Shown here: positions 10,431 to 21,025 of the stretch, piece after piece
How the letters are laid out: the number at the start of each line of letters is the position of its first letter
Position numbering within the stretch: the stretch's first letter is position 1
Source of the DNA: Acinetobacter bouvetii
GTDB lineage: Bacteria; Pseudomonadota; Gammaproteobacteria; Pseudomonadales; Moraxellaceae
Assembly: GCF_902753875.1 (NCBI RefSeq)
Contig: NZ_CADDTS010000006.1
Span: 55,705-119,704, forward strand
Reading direction: 5' to 3'
Length of the DNA: 64,000 nucleotides
Notes under the pieces: model-generated
The model's input: the letters and a program-made list of their open reading frames with translations, nothing else
The model's database searches: none
Told to the model about the DNA's origin: nothing
Position numbers and translations under genes: made by a program

Positions 10431-10456
10431 AAAAAGCCCTCATCTGAGGGCTTTTT
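10431..10456. terminator. Bidirectional terminator between ponA and rlmA
   Basis: GCCCTC pairs with GAGGGC around an ATCT loop, flanked by A5 on one side and T6 on the other. It lies between convergent genes and can serve both. Confidence 0.9.
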
Positions 10457-10462
10457 TAACAC

Positions 10463-11266
10463 TCATTTTTTCTTAAAGACATAAATCTGGAACTGAGCCT
10501 TTAACTCAAATTGCTCAAGCTGCTCTAGCACCTGCCGACGTTCTGGCTTGGCTTTATAGGCATAAGGCGTCATGGCAATCAGATTTTTCAAATCCGCTTG
10601 AGACAAGCTAAATGGCGCTTCCACAATACTTTCATCAACCAGCTCAAAGCTGTCCTGCAATTGCTCAACAAACTTATGCGGCTCATGCGGATTGACTGTT
10701 TCAAACAGCGCCTCACGCATCGCATACAGATGTTCTGTCGCCGGGGTCACCACCATCAAATAGGCTTCAGGCTTGAGCACTCGCAAAATTTCCTGTTTGG
10801 GAATCGGGCTAAACAAACTGCTGCACAGATCAATCGAGTGATCCAGCACCGGTAAGGTTGCGCCTGTTCCCACCACCCAAGTCACGTTTTTATTCAGTTT
10901 TGCCGCCACCTGTACCGCATTTTTGGCAATATCTACACCGATACATTGCAGCACTTCAGCCTGCATGGCATTGGTGTAATAGCCTTCACCACAGCCAATA
11001 TCCAGCAGGTTTTCAATCCGTAATTCACGGATTTTTTTCACTACTGCTTGCTGCAAGGGTGCATAAAAACCGGCACTCAAAAATGCCCGGCGGGCTTGCA
11101 CAGATTCCGGGGTATCCCCCGGGTTTTTACTGTGCTTGTGTTGAACCACATGTAAATTGACATAGCCCTGCTTGGCTACATCGTAACTATGATGATTTGC
11201 ACAGCGCCATGTTTTCTCTGTTAACTGCAATGCCTCACGACAGACAGGACACATGAGCAGATTCAT
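10463..11266 (-). CDS. rlmA: 23S rRNA (guanine-N1)-methyltransferase RlmA
   Basis: 267 residues from the ATG at 11264-11266, which has GGAG six bases upstream. A longer open frame runs to 11320 but would start inside the mraY terminator, so it is rejected. The N-terminal zinc finger uses CPVC (Cys6, Cys9) with Cys and His near 22-26. Next come the GYVNL..VQHKHSKNPGDTPE segment typical of RlmA and a Rossmann methyltransferase with LLDIGCGEGYYT. It methylates G745 of 23S rRNA in enteric bacteria; same role inferred here. Confidence 0.9.
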   Translation of the reverse strand: MNLLMCPVCREALQLTEKTWRCANHHSYDVAKQGYVNLHVVQHKHSKNPGDTPESVQARRAFLSAGFYAPLQQAVVKKIRELRIENLLDIGCGEGYYTNAMQAEVLQCIGVDIAKNAVQVAAKLNKNVTWVVGTGATLPVLDHSIDLCSSLFSPIPKQEILRVLKPEAYLMVVTPATEHLYAMREALFETVNPHEPHKFVEQLQDSFELVDESIVEAPFSLSQADLKNLIAMTPYAYKAKPERRQVLEQLEQFELKAQFQIYVFKKK

Positions 11267-11294
11267 AATTTTCTCCAAAGTCTCAATCGACCAT

Positions 11295-11334
11295 AAAAAA
11301 GCCGGCAAATGTGGGAGCAAATGCCGGCTTTTTT
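11295..11334 (-). terminator. Terminator after mraY
   Basis: A GCCGGCA...TGCCGGC stem flanked by A6 and T6 directly downstream of mraY on the minus strand. The same structure would be transcribed if rlmA started farther upstream, which argues for the shorter rlmA start. Confidence 0.85.
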
Positions 11335-11344
11335 CAATATTTGC

Positions 11345-12463
11345 TTAACGTAATTTTAAGGTCATTAGGCCTAAAACCACCAGCATAATTGTAATAATCC
11401 AGAAGCGGATCACCACCTGAGTTTCACGCCAGCCTTTTTTCTCGTAATGATGATGCAAAGGCGCCATCAGGAAGACACGCTTGTTGCGCATACGCAGCGA
11501 ACCGATTTGCAGGAATACGGAAATGGCTTCCACTACAAAAACCCCACCCATAATGGCAAATACAATTTCCTGACGAACCATCACTGCAATAGTACCCAGC
11601 ATTGCACCTAATGAAAGTGCACCTACATCGCCCATGAAGACTTGCGCTGGATGCGCGTTGTACCACAGGAAGGCTAAGCCGGCGCCAATCATGGCCGCAC
11701 AAATCACCACCAGTTCAGATGAATATTTCACATACGGAATATGCAGATAATTGGCAAAACGAATATCACCAGCCAGATAGGCAAACACCCCTAAACCAGC
11801 AGCAACCAGAACAATCGGCATAATCGCCAAGCCATCCAGACCATCGGTCAGGTTGACCGCATTGGATGCCCCATTAATCACCAGATAGGTAAAGATAATA
11901 AAACCAATGCCTAAAGGAATAGCGGATAATGGAATAGTCAGATTTTTAAAGAACGGAATCAACAGATCCAGCATATTGCTGGTGTGCACAGGATTGACTT
12001 GTTGAGTGGCAATCACATACAACGCAATACCGGCACCTAGCGAACCGACTGAAGTCCAGAAGAATTTTTTACGCGCAGGCAGACCAGCATTGTCTTTATA
12101 GCGAACCTTAATCCAGTCATCGGCCCAACCTACAGCCCCAAAAATCACCATCACACCCAGGACAATCCAGACATAGGGATTGGATAAATCGGCCCAAAGC
12201 AAGGTAGATATCCCGATCGAGAGCAGGATCAAAATCCCGCCCATGGTCGGTGTACCCATTTTCTTGGCATGGTTTTCAGGAGCAAAAGAACTCACCGCCT
12301 GTCCGTATTTTAATGCCTGTAATTTACGGATCATCATTGGACCCAATACCAGTCCAATGGTCAATGCAGTTAAGACACTGAGCAAAGATCGCAAGGTTAA
12401 ATAACGGATCACGCCGAACGAGCTGTGATAGCCCGCGAGATGTTCAAATAGCCATAACAGCAT
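11345..12463 (-). CDS. mraY: Phospho-N-acetylmuramoyl-pentapeptide transferase
   Basis: 372 residues with about ten membrane helices. It transfers phospho-MurNAc-pentapeptide from UDP to undecaprenyl phosphate, making lipid I. Signatures include [42 protein letters not shown] with its catalytic acidic residues, and [12 protein letters not shown]. The ATG overlaps the murF stop by one base (TAATG). It is the last division-cluster gene in this window; a strong terminator follows. Confidence 0.97.
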   Translation of the reverse strand: MLLWLFEHLAGYHSSFGVIRYLTLRSLLSVLTALTIGLVLGPMMIRKLQALKYGQAVSSFAPENHAKKMGTPTMGGILILLSIGISTLLWADLSNPYVWIVLGVMVIFGAVGWADDWIKVRYKDNAGLPARKKFFWTSVGSLGAGIALYVIATQQVNPVHTSNMLDLLIPFFKNLTIPLSAIPLGIGFIIFTYLVINGASNAVNLTDGLDGLAIMPIVLVAAGLGVFAYLAGDIRFANYLHIPYVKYSSELVVICAAMIGAGLAFLWYNAHPAQVFMGDVGALSLGAMLGTIAVMVRQEIVFAIMGGVFVVEAISVFLQIGSLRMRNKRVFLMAPLHHHYEKKGWRETQVVIRFWIITIMLVVLGLMTLKLR

Positions 12464-13872
12464 TAAAGTTTCTCCATCAAATCAGCCATCAATGTTTCCA
12501 TGTGGGTATAGCGAGAACCTTTAAACAGGAAACTCATGGATTGAGGTTGATGTGTTTCAATTAAACTAAGTAAGAAAGGAAGCGCTTGCGCCTGCGTCAG
12601 GAAGGCCTGCATTTTTTTGCCGTATTGGGTACTGCGTGCGCCTTCCTGAGCGGCAGGTGCAAACTCACCTACAGCCACCACGAAATGCACACCCGCAACC
12701 GAAACCAGGTCTCGGCCCAACATATAATGCTGCTGCGCGGCACTTGCGCCCAACTCTCCAATATCACCAATGACCATCACCTTAACCCCTTCCTGCTGCG
12801 CCAGCACTTCTGCAGCTGCGCGCATGGACGTCGGGTTGGCATTATAAGTGTCATCAATAAATAGATGTTTTGCAGTACGAATAAAATTCAGACGACCTTT
12901 TGCGCCTTTAGCCTGCTCCAGACCGGTCACAATGTCATCCAGCGCAATACCAATCGCCAAGGCAAAAGCCGTTGCGGCAGTGGCATTTTGCACATTGTGT
13001 TCACCGGCAAAGGGTAAATTCACCTGACGAGTGCCTTGTGGGGTATGCAGCATAAAAACCGCAGATTGTGGCTGCAATTCTATTTCGATTGCATACACTT
13101 CACCGCCCTGACCAAAACTCAAGACTTTTTCGGTTTGTACCGCTTGTCGAATCGGTTCTGCAAAATCATCTGCCGCCGGAACGATTGAGGTACCTGCTGG
13201 ATCAATATGACGATAAATTTCAGATTTAGCCCGACAGATACCATCACGTCCGCCAAATTCACCCAGATGCGCCGTACCAATATTGATAATGCCGGCCACA
13301 TGCGGTTGCACCAGATTAGAGGTGTAATCAATCTCACCCTGATGGCTGGCACCCAGTTCCATAACGGCATACTGATGTTCGGCACGCAGCTCAAGCAGCA
13401 TCATTGGCACACCCAAATCGTTATTCAGGTTACCGCGAGTAATCAGAGTTGGTGCTAGACGCGAAAGAATACTGCCCAGCATTTCTTTGGTGGTGGTTTT
13501 ACCACTGCTGCCAGTCAGGGCAATCACTTTCAGTTGTGCATTTTGCGCACGGCGATAAGCCCCAAGATGCCCTAAAGCCAATCGGGTATCTTCAACCACA
13601 AGCTGGCAAATATCCGCATCTACAGGATGGCTGACAATGGCAATTTCACAGCCTTTGCCTGCGACCTGAGCAACAAAATCATGGGCATCAAAGCGTTCAC
13701 CTTTAAGCGCTAGAAACGCATCGCCTTTTTCTGCAAAACGTGAATCGCTCAAGATACGCTTGATTTCACCCTGAGGGATCTGGTCATTCAGCCAATAGCC
13801 TTGAGTCGCTTCAGCCAGCTGAACAGCTGTCCATGGCTCTAAAGGTACCGTACTGGTCGTTGATGTATGCAT
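12463..13872 (-). CDS. murF: UDP-MurNAc-tripeptide D-Ala-D-Ala ligase
   Basis: 469 residues. This cytoplasmic Mur ligase adds D-Ala-D-Ala to UDP-MurNAc-tripeptide. The ATP loop [15 protein letters not shown] is near 116-130, the central-domain segment [11 protein letters not shown] follows near 142, and the C-terminal domain carries [13 protein letters not shown]. The ATG has an AGGAAACAAT site. It starts 8 bases after murE and its stop overlaps mraY. Confidence 0.97.
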   Translation of the reverse strand: MHTSTTSTVPLEPWTAVQLAEATQGYWLNDQIPQGEIKRILSDSRFAEKGDAFLALKGERFDAHDFVAQVAGKGCEIAIVSHPVDADICQLVVEDTRLALGHLGAYRRAQNAQLKVIALTGSSGKTTTKEMLGSILSRLAPTLITRGNLNNDLGVPMMLLELRAEHQYAVMELGASHQGEIDYTSNLVQPHVAGIINIGTAHLGEFGGRDGICRAKSEIYRHIDPAGTSIVPAADDFAEPIRQAVQTEKVLSFGQGGEVYAIEIELQPQSAVFMLHTPQGTRQVNLPFAGEHNVQNATAATAFALAIGIALDDIVTGLEQAKGAKGRLNFIRTAKHLFIDDTYNANPTSMRAAAEVLAQQEGVKVMVIGDIGELGASAAQQHYMLGRDLVSVAGVHFVVAVGEFAPAAQEGARSTQYGKKMQAFLTQAQALPFLLSLIETHQPQSMSFLFKGSRYTHMETLMADLMEKL

Positions 13873-13880
13873 ATTGTTTC

Positions 13881-15377
13881 CTATTGGGCAGGATAAGCTG
13901 AATCTGGTGTGTGATGCTGTGCATCGATTGCAGATTGCACTTCAACCACATCATCAAACCAATGCCGTACCCCATCAATTTCCTGATAGTTTTCGTGACC
14001 TTTACCAGCAATCACCACAATGTCACCTGCCTGTGCATTTTTCACGGCAAATTTAATAGCTTCACGGCGGTCATGAATTTCATGCACCACATGATGGTCA
14101 AACTGGATGCCGGCTTTCATATCAGCAAAAATCTGTTCAGGATTTTCAGTCCGTGGGTTATCAGAGGTAATCAGCGCTACATCGGCATGATCTAGTGCTG
14201 CTTGCGTCATCAGTGGACGTTTGCCCCGATCACGGTCACCGCCACAGCCAAACACTGCCCATAAATTCTGAGTAACATGACGTTTCAGGGTTTGTAGAAC
14301 TTGAATTAAAGCATCTGGCGTATGAGCATAATCCACCACAAATAGACGCTGGTCATCACGCAGTACCTGCATGCGACCAGGTGCACCTTTGAGTTGTGGT
14401 GCCACGGCTATCAAATCGGCCAAGTTAAAGCCAGCCTGTTCAGCGGCAATCAAACTAGCCACAATATTTTCCACATTGAAATGACCGAGCAATGGGCTAT
14501 TCACTTCAAATTCACCCTGTGTAGTCACCAGTTTAAATTTGGCACCATTCAAACTATATTGAATATCCTGAACCTGATAATCGGCAGCCTGTGTGGTTGA
14601 ATAGGTTAAAATTCGAGGCTGTGCAGAATTGGCTTTGGCGGCATCCAGCATAACCTGTGCATGCGCATCATCAATATTGATAATCGCCACTTTAAGCGAG
14701 GTAAATTGAAACAGCAGCGATTTGGCTGCCGCATAGGCTTCCAGCGTACCGTGATAATCCAGATGGTCACGACTTAAATTACTATACGCTGCAATTTCAA
14801 TGACACAGCCATTCAAACGGCCTTGTTCCAGACCATGGGAGCTGGCTTCAATCGCAGCGAATTCAGCACCTGCCTGAGCATATTCATGTAAGGAATTTTG
14901 CAGCTGCAAGGCATCCAGAGTGGTATGCGAAGAAGCTTCCAGATTTGGCAAAATGCCGTTCCCCGTGGTGCCCATCACGGCACACTTGCGGCCCTGCAAC
15001 ATCAGCAGTTCAGCAATTAAACGGGAAATGGTAGTTTTACCATTGGTTCCGGTCACGGCAATAATGCGCGTAGCAGCGACAGGTTGCGTAGCCTGTAAAT
15101 ATTGCTTTTGCCAATACCCCATCAAATGACGGACATTTGGCACCACGATACTATTTTCCAGACCGAGATCGGTTTCACTCACCACCGCCAAAGCACCATG
15201 GGCTAATGCCGACTGGGCAAATTGCACGGTTTTTTCCGGTTGCGAAAAACTAGTCAGGGCAATAAAAATTTGCCCTGCTTCAACTTTACGACTATCTAAA
15301 CCAAAACCACTGAATGGTTTGGTCATCCATCCAGCGATTTTTGGGGCGGTGTAGAGATCTTGAAATGTAATGGACAT
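13881..15377 (-). CDS. murE: UDP-MurNAc-Ala-Glu:meso-diaminopimelate ligase
   Basis: 498 residues. The P-loop VTGTNGKTT is near 107-115. The DNPR motif (SDNPRTENP, about 410-418) is the hallmark of MurE enzymes that add meso-diaminopimelate rather than lysine, as expected for a Gram-negative wall. It starts 10 bases after ftsI. Length and motif order are normal. Confidence 0.97.
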   Translation of the reverse strand: MSITFQDLYTAPKIAGWMTKPFSGFGLDSRKVEAGQIFIALTSFSQPEKTVQFAQSALAHGALAVVSETDLGLENSIVVPNVRHLMGYWQKQYLQATQPVAATRIIAVTGTNGKTTISRLIAELLMLQGRKCAVMGTTGNGILPNLEASSHTTLDALQLQNSLHEYAQAGAEFAAIEASSHGLEQGRLNGCVIEIAAYSNLSRDHLDYHGTLEAYAAAKSLLFQFTSLKVAIINIDDAHAQVMLDAAKANSAQPRILTYSTTQAADYQVQDIQYSLNGAKFKLVTTQGEFEVNSPLLGHFNVENIVASLIAAEQAGFNLADLIAVAPQLKGAPGRMQVLRDDQRLFVVDYAHTPDALIQVLQTLKRHVTQNLWAVFGCGGDRDRGKRPLMTQAALDHADVALITSDNPRTENPEQIFADMKAGIQFDHHVVHEIHDRREAIKFAVKNAQAGDIVVIAGKGHENYQEIDGVRHWFDDVVEVQSAIDAQHHTPDSAYPAQ

Positions 15378-15387
15378 TCATCACCTA

Positions 15388-17214
15388 TTACTGGATTTTG
15401 GGAGTATCTAAAGGTTTATCTAAAGGTACATTCATTAAACGTAGTGATTCTTGCATCACACGTGCAAATACCGGTGCTGCCACCAGACCACCGTAATATT
15501 GCCCTTTGGGATTTTCAACCACGACAATCATGGCCAAACGCGGATCACTGACCGGTGCAATCCCGGCAAATAAGGCACGATAATCTGTTTGTGAATAGCC
15601 TTTACGGTCCGGACGCAATTTATGTGCGGTCCCGGTTTTACCTGCCACGCGATAGCCTGGAATATTGGCTTGTTGCGCGGTACCGCCAGGTAAAGTCACG
15701 GCTTCCATCATCAATAACACTTGTTCTGCAATTTTCGGATCAACAATCTGTTCGCCTTTCGGTGGCTGTTCTAATTTATATAAACTTAAAGGCACTTTTA
15801 CGCCTTTATTGGCAATCATGGCATAAGCATCGGCAATCTGTAATACCGTAGCATTCAGACCATAACCATAAGCCATGGTGCCGACTTCAGATACATTCCA
15901 TTTGCTTGGTGGTAAAATCAGACCGGCACTTTCACCCGGAAATTTAACTGCTGAGCGCTGTCCCAATCCCACACGTTTATAAAAAGTCGGTAAAGTTGCA
16001 TAAGGGAGTGATAAAGCAATTTTAGCTACCCCAACGTTGGAAGACTTCTGGATAATTCCGCCCAAAGTCAAGGCGCCATAATTATGTGTATCACGAATGG
16101 TATGATTACCAATACGCATACTGCCCGGTGAAGTATTGACCACCGTATTTGCCGTATATTTACCACTTTCCAATGCCATGGCCACGGTCAATGGTTTCAT
16201 GGTTGAACCCGGCTCAAATGAATCGACTGCACCGCGGTTACGCATGGCATCTTTATTGGCTAAGCTTTTTTTATCATTCGGATTATAAGAAGGCCAGCTG
16301 GTCATCGCCAGAATTTCACCGGTTTTGATATCCACCGCAATGGCTGTTGCCGAACGTGCATTATTGGCCACCCCTGCCGCAGTCAATTCACGATACATAA
16401 TATATTGCAGACGTGAATCGATACTGAGGGTGATGTTTTCTCCAGCTTCAACTTCCTTGATCACTTCAGGATCTTTAAAACGGTTGCCACGTTTGTCACG
16501 GACAATTTGCTGCTCGCCATCATGACCGGATAACGCCGTATTCAGCTGCATTTCCAAACCTTCAATCCCAGTGCCTTCACTATTGGTTAAGCCAATAATT
16601 TGTGCATTCGGCTGCGGCTGCGGATAGTAACGCTTATAATTTTTCTCGGTATAGACGCCCTGAAACTCACGTTTGGCAATCAGTTCAGCCTGCTGTGGCG
16701 GAATTTCTTTTTGCAGTACCAGATAACGTGAACGAGGCTTTTCGTTCATTTTCTTTTTTAGCTCAGCACGGTCAATTCCGACCGCATCGGCAAGTTCATC
16801 CAGATTCAGGTTTTTATCTGGCAACTGACGTTTTAGCTTGCGGTTATGTGGATCTTTCGCCAGTTCAGCGGTGATTTCTTCAAACTGTTTTTTGGTATCA
16901 AAATAATCACGCGGATCAATCACCACCTTCATGACTGGCGTACTAATTGCCAGCGGCACACCATGACGGTCATAAATCACACCACGCATGGCGCGGACTT
17001 TTTCCGTTCTTAAAATGTTAGCATTGGCCTTGTTCTGCAAAAAGTCTTTGTTAATGACCTGCACATAAAATGCCCGTCCCACCAAAGCCAAAAAGCACAG
17101 TAGAACCACGCTCCACATCAGATAAAAACGCCACATATCCACACTAAGCGTGGTTTTTTCCGTAATCGGCTGCTGCTTTTTGCGTGTTGTCTGCTTTGTT
17201 CTCTTGTCCACCAT
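15388..17214 (-). CDS. ftsI: Division transpeptidase PBP3
   Basis: 608 residues. A basic N-terminus and single membrane anchor (about 29-50) precede a dimerisation/pedestal domain with RGVIYDRHGVPLA. The transpeptidase has SxxK at Ser337 (EPGSTMKP), then SSN (KSSNVG) and KTG (AGKTGTAHKL). It cross-links septal peptidoglycan with FtsW. It follows ftsL by 13 bases and precedes murE by 10. No resistance-type insertion is evident by eye. Confidence 0.97.
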   Translation of the reverse strand: MVDKRTKQTTRKKQQPITEKTTLSVDMWRFYLMWSVVLLCFLALVGRAFYVQVINKDFLQNKANANILRTEKVRAMRGVIYDRHGVPLAISTPVMKVVIDPRDYFDTKKQFEEITAELAKDPHNRKLKRQLPDKNLNLDELADAVGIDRAELKKKMNEKPRSRYLVLQKEIPPQQAELIAKREFQGVYTEKNYKRYYPQPQPNAQIIGLTNSEGTGIEGLEMQLNTALSGHDGEQQIVRDKRGNRFKDPEVIKEVEAGENITLSIDSRLQYIMYRELTAAGVANNARSATAIAVDIKTGEILAMTSWPSYNPNDKKSLANKDAMRNRGAVDSFEPGSTMKPLTVAMALESGKYTANTVVNTSPGSMRIGNHTIRDTHNYGALTLGGIIQKSSNVGVAKIALSLPYATLPTFYKRVGLGQRSAVKFPGESAGLILPPSKWNVSEVGTMAYGYGLNATVLQIADAYAMIANKGVKVPLSLYKLEQPPKGEQIVDPKIAEQVLLMMEAVTLPGGTAQQANIPGYRVAGKTGTAHKLRPDRKGYSQTDYRALFAGIAPVSDPRLAMIVVVENPKGQYYGGLVAAPVFARVMQESLRLMNVPLDKPLDTPKIQ

Positions 17215-17227
17215 ATTACAGCTAGCC

Positions 17228-17572
17228 TTATTTTTTATCGTCTGAAGTCATTGGTAAAGAAATTACGACCGTTTGTGCCGCAGGTGGCGAGTACATGCGC
17301 AACTGGGTCACTGCGCGTGTCCCAATCTGTGCCGTCGCACCAAAGGTTTGTTGCTCGATTAGCAAACGCCCCCACTCTGCATTCAGATCATCCTTTTCCC
17401 GCATAAAAGAACTGAGTTCGCGATAATCATGTCGATATTCAAAGACTTGAAATACCACCATAATAGCGCTAACAAAGACCAATAGCAGCAAAACAGCATA
17501 AGCGATGACTTTTTTCATCGATTTTTTTTCTGTTTTGTTTTCTGATTTCTTTTCAACAACTTCAGTTTTCAT
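17228..17572 (-). CDS. ftsL: Cell division protein FtsL
   Basis: 114 residues: a highly charged Lys/Glu cytoplasmic tail (about 1-22), one membrane helix (about 23-43) and a short periplasmic coiled coil. FtsL forms the FtsQLB complex that activates septal synthesis. Its sequence is poorly conserved, so identification rests on topology plus position between rsmH and ftsI. The ATG overlaps the rsmH stop by one base (TAATG). Confidence 0.9.
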   Translation of the reverse strand: MKTEVVEKKSENKTEKKSMKKVIAYAVLLLLVFVSAIMVVFQVFEYRHDYRELSSFMREKDDLNAEWGRLLIEQQTFGATAQIGTRAVTQLRMYSPPAAQTVVISLPMTSDDKK

Positions 17573-18495
17573 TATTCGCCTTTTGAAGCTAAGCGCTCTG
17601 CAACTCTAAGCCATGCACTACGAGAACGAGGGTTGGCTTTCACCTCTTCTTCACTGGCACGGACTCGGGAAATTTTCTTTAAACGACGGGTATCTTCCCG
17701 TTTCTGTGGCAATCCCCAACTGGTATCTTCCGCCAAAGTCGATTCTTTTTGAATAAATTGTTTAATTAAACGATCTTCGAGCGAGTGGAAACTGATCACT
17801 GCCAGACGACCTTCAGGTTTAAGCACCTCTACCGCTTGCGGGAGGAAAGCTTCAATATCATCTAATTCTTTATTAATGGCAATACGGATGGCTTGAAAAG
17901 TTCGGGTCGCAGCATGTTTATTTTTTTCCCATTTTGGATGCGCCACTTTAACAATTTCGGCCAGTTGAGCTGTGGTTTCAATATAACCTGCAGCTTTAAT
18001 GGCTTTGGCAATCCGGCGGCTATAACGCTCTTCCCCATACTGGAAAATTACATTTGCCAAGGCTTCTTCTTCAATATCTACCAACCATTCAGCTGCCGTC
18101 GGACCTTGGGAATTATCCATACGCATGTCTAAAGGTCCATCTTTCATAAAACTAAAGCCACGTTCAGCCTGGTCCAGCTGTGGTGATGACACACCCAAAT
18201 CCGCCATCACGCCATCAACCAGATCAATCCCGTGCGCTTCCAGTTCCTGCTTCAAATCTGCAAAACTGGCATGAATAATTTTAAAACGTGAATCTTCCTG
18301 TTCCAGAAGCGCCGCTGTTTCCAAAGCTTGCGGATCTTTATCAAAGGCATAAACACGTGCATTTTCATCTAATTTTGAGAGTAATAAACGGGTATGACCA
18401 CCTCGACCAAAGGTCCCATCGACATAAATTCCTGTATTTCGATCTGCCAACAAGGCATCAACAGTTTCGTGAAGTAATACAGAAATATGCGACAT
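17572..18495 (-). CDS. rsmH: 16S rRNA (cytosine-N4)-methyltransferase RsmH
   Basis: 307 residues. It methylates C1402 of 16S rRNA with S-adenosylmethionine. VDGTFGRGGHTRLLL near 26-40 is the cofactor-binding loop, with MADLGVSSPQLDQAERGFSF near 100-119 and the C-terminal RSRSAWLRVAE. It opens the division cluster here. No mraZ precedes it: upstream there is a promoter and then the sbp terminator. Confidence 0.96.
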   Translation of the reverse strand: MSHISVLLHETVDALLADRNTGIYVDGTFGRGGHTRLLLSKLDENARVYAFDKDPQALETAALLEQEDSRFKIIHASFADLKQELEAHGIDLVDGVMADLGVSSPQLDQAERGFSFMKDGPLDMRMDNSQGPTAAEWLVDIEEEALANVIFQYGEERYSRRIAKAIKAAGYIETTAQLAEIVKVAHPKWEKNKHAATRTFQAIRIAINKELDDIEAFLPQAVEVLKPEGRLAVISFHSLEDRLIKQFIQKESTLAEDTSWGLPQKREDTRRLKKISRVRASEEEVKANPRSRSAWLRVAERLASKGE

Positions 18496-18532
18496 AAGGG
18501 TTCAATCAATACTAGGAAAAATGTAACTGCAC

Positions 18533-18561
18533 ATTATTACCTTGTTTTGATAAAGCTCCAA
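18533..18561 (-). promoter_or_regulatory. Candidate promoter of the rsmH-ftsL-ftsI-mur cluster
   Basis: On the minus strand, TTGGAG (18556-18561) and AATAAT (18533-18538) are separated by 17 bases, giving a leader of about 30 bases before the rsmH ATG. The rest of the 262-base gap shows only AT-rich sequence and the sbp terminator at its far end. Confidence 0.5.
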
Positions 18562-18713
18562 ACGACTTTTTGTAGGGAAATATTACTTTTCATAGATAAA
18601 ACCGTTTCTAACTGAATTCAATCCAGATCTGCTCTATCGTGCATATGATTTTTATTGTTCCCTGCTTTTGATATCGTTGAAATAATGGTGAATTCTACAA
18701 CGCTACCATCATA

Positions 18714-18743
18714 AAAAAGCCAACCCCTCAGGATTGGCTTTTT
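18714..18743 (-). terminator. Terminator region beside sbp copy 1
   Basis: AAAAAGCCAA and TTGGCTTTTT pair around a 10-base loop, directly downstream of the sbp stop on the minus strand. Confidence 0.85.
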
Positions 18744-18757
18744 GCGATCAATTCAGA

Positions 18758-19777
18758 TTAACGTTTACTGTTATAAATCTGATCAAAAATCGCACCATTC
18801 ACAAAGTGGGTTTGTTGTGCTTTGGCCCAGCCACCAAAAACCTCATCAATAGTGAAGGTTTTCAGTTTAGGGAATTGAGCAGAGTATTTCGCTAACACTT
18901 CTGGATTACGTGGACGGTAGTAATATTTAGCTGCCATTTCCTGACCCAATGGTGAGTACAAGTAGTTGATATAACCTTTAGCTAACCATTTATTGCCATC
19001 TTTTTCGACCGTTTTATCTACAATGGCCACTGATGGTTCAGTAAGAATGGACATAGACGGATAGACAATATCAAACTTGTTTTTACCTAAAGTTTTTTGT
19101 GTCACTAAGGCTTCATTTTCCCAAGTTAGCAATACATCACCAATGCCACGTTCAGCAAAAGTGGTCATTGAAGCTCGCGCCGCCGAGTCCATCACCTTAA
19201 CATTGTGGTACATTTTACCCACAAAATCTTTAGCCTTGGCATCATTACCCCCCGGTTGTTTCAGGGCGTAACCCCAAGCAGACAAATATACCCAACGCGG
19301 TAAACCACCAGTTTTCGGATTTGGCGTAATAATCTGCACACCCGGTTTGATCAAATCAGACCAGTCCTTAATATGCTTTGGATTACCTTTACGCACCATA
19401 AACACGATGGTAGAAGTGTATGGTGCAGAGTTATATGGAAATTCTTTTTGCCAACCTGGTTGGATCTGACCCGACTTGACGATTTCTTCAATATCGTTTG
19501 CCAAAGCCAGAGTCACCACATCGCCTTTTAAGCCATCGACCACAGAACGGGCCTGTTTACCTGAACCGCCATGCGACTGTTTAAAATTAACGGTATTACC
19601 AGTTCGTTCTTTCCAGTATGCACCAAATGACTTGTTGAATTCTTCATAAAATTCACGTGTTGCATCATAGGACACATTTAAAAATTCACGCTCTGCCGCC
19701 TGAGCAGAAGTTGCAGTAAAAGTCATGCTGGAAGCCAGCAATGCTGCACTAAATAAGGCTTTCAATTGAGTTTTCAT
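18758..19777 (-). CDS. sbp: Sulfate/thiosulfate-binding protein, copy 1
   Basis: 339 residues from the ATG at 19775-19777; a TTG five codons upstream is less likely. A signal peptide ends at TSAQA-AE. The mature protein is a periplasmic sulfate-binding protein: [29 protein letters not shown] (anion-binding loop), [20 protein letters not shown] and LLTWENEAL. It would deliver sulfate to a CysTWA importer, but no permease or ATPase gene is adjacent. It is paralogous to the next gene upstream, about seven in ten residues identical by eye. Confidence 0.94.
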   Translation of the reverse strand: MKTQLKALFSAALLASSMTFTATSAQAAEREFLNVSYDATREFYEEFNKSFGAYWKERTGNTVNFKQSHGGSGKQARSVVDGLKGDVVTLALANDIEEIVKSGQIQPGWQKEFPYNSAPYTSTIVFMVRKGNPKHIKDWSDLIKPGVQIITPNPKTGGLPRWVYLSAWGYALKQPGGNDAKAKDFVGKMYHNVKVMDSAARASMTTFAERGIGDVLLTWENEALVTQKTLGKNKFDIVYPSMSILTEPSVAIVDKTVEKDGNKWLAKGYINYLYSPLGQEMAAKYYYRPRNPEVLAKYSAQFPKLKTFTIDEVFGGWAKAQQTHFVNGAIFDQIYNSKR

Positions 19778-19963
19778 TGCGATACAAATCAATCATCTAC
19801 ATTACTGCTAAATATATGAAATAAAGTCATAAATCGCAATCAATTAAACTCTCCGCAATTCAACAAAATACCTTTCCAATACAATTAAAATAATGTTTTT
19901 ATTAAAAATAATTAAAACAGTTTACTTATTCCATATATATACCGTTTTCTGAATTGCATATGC

Positions 19964-19996
19964 AAAAAACGGATAACAAACTGTTATCCGTTTTTT
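19964..19996 (-). terminator. Terminator after sbp copy 2
   Basis: A 14-base perfect stem, AAAAAACGGATAAC with GTTATCCGTTTTTT, around AAACT. It separates the two sbp copies, so each probably has its own transcript. The remaining 186 bases up to the copy 1 start are AT-rich, with no clear promoter hexamers by eye. Confidence 0.9.
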
Positions 19997-20023
19997 AGAA
20001 CTGGCTTTAATCTTCAGAAAGAT

Positions 20024-21025
20024 TTATTTTTTCTCGCTGTAGATCTGATCAAAAATCGCACCATTCACAAAGTGGGTTTTCTGTGCTTTGGCCCATCCAC
20101 CAAATACATTACCAATCGTAAACAGTTTGATTTTAGGGAATTGAGCAGCATATTTTGCGGCAACTTGTGGATTACGCGGACGGAAAAAATATTGCGCGGC
20201 CAAATCCTGTCCTTTAGGTGAATATAGATAGTTCAAATAACCCTTAGCCAAATTACGGTTGCCATCTTTATCCACATTTTTGTCGACAATCGCCACAGAT
20301 GGCTCGGCTAAAATTGAAATGGACGGATAGATAATCTGATATTTGTCTTTGCCCAGACCTTGAGTTGCCAGCAATGCTTCATTTTCCCAAGACAACAGCA
20401 CATCCCCAATGCCACGCTCAGCAAAAGTGGTTAAAGAACCTCGAGCACCTGAATCCAGCACTTTGACATTGCTATATAACTTTTTGACCAGCTCACGTGC
20501 CTTAGCATCATTACCGCCCGGCTGTTTCAGTGCATAGCCCCATGCAGACAGATAAATCCAACGTGGAGCACCTCCGGTTTTCGGATTAGGCGTAATAATT
20601 TCCACCCCAGGTTTGGTTAAATCATTCCAGTCTTTAATATTTTTAGGATTGCCCTTACGCACCAGAAAAACCACGGTGGAAGTATAAGGCGCAGAATTAT
20701 TCGGGAACTGTTTTTGCCAGTTTTTATGAATCAGTCCAGCATTGACAATTTCATCGATATCATTTGCTAAGGCTAAGGTCACCACATCTGCCTGCAATCC
20801 ATCAATTACGGAACGGGCCTGCTTACCCGAACCACCATGAGATTGCTTAAAATTGATGTCCTGGCCGGTACGTTCTTTCCAGAAAGTACCAAAGGCCTGA
20901 TTATATTCCTGATAAAATTCACGCGTTGGATCATAAGACACATTCAGAAAATCTTTAGCTGCAAAGCTATGTGAAGTGATTCCCCCGAGTAAAGCCAAAA
21001 CTGTAGATGCGATTATTTTTTTCAT
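20024..21025 (-). CDS. sbp: Sulfate/thiosulfate-binding protein, copy 2
   Basis: 333 residues with a signal peptide ending SHSFA-AK. It carries the same signatures as copy 1 ([48 protein letters not shown]). A 37-base stretch near the 3' end (20043-20079) is identical to copy 1 (18777-18813), suggesting tandem duplication with later exchange. Differences cluster in the signal peptide and surface residues. Which anion each copy prefers cannot be read from the sequence. Confidence 0.94.
   Translation of the reverse strand: MKKIIASTVLALLGGITSHSFAAKDFLNVSYDPTREFYQEYNQAFGTFWKERTGQDINFKQSHGGSGKQARSVIDGLQADVVTLALANDIDEIVNAGLIHKNWQKQFPNNSAPYTSTVVFLVRKGNPKNIKDWNDLTKPGVEIITPNPKTGGAPRWIYLSAWGYALKQPGGNDAKARELVKKLYSNVKVLDSGARGSLTTFAERGIGDVLLSWENEALLATQGLGKDKYQIIYPSISILAEPSVAIVDKNVDKDGNRNLAKGYLNYLYSPKGQDLAAQYFFRPRNPQVAAKYAAQFPKIKLFTIGNVFGGWAKAQKTHFVNGAIFDQIYSEKK

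Noticed and set aside
11267..11320. N-terminal extension of rlmA
   Set aside because: It would start inside the mraY terminator and adds residues absent from the zinc-finger start of the family.
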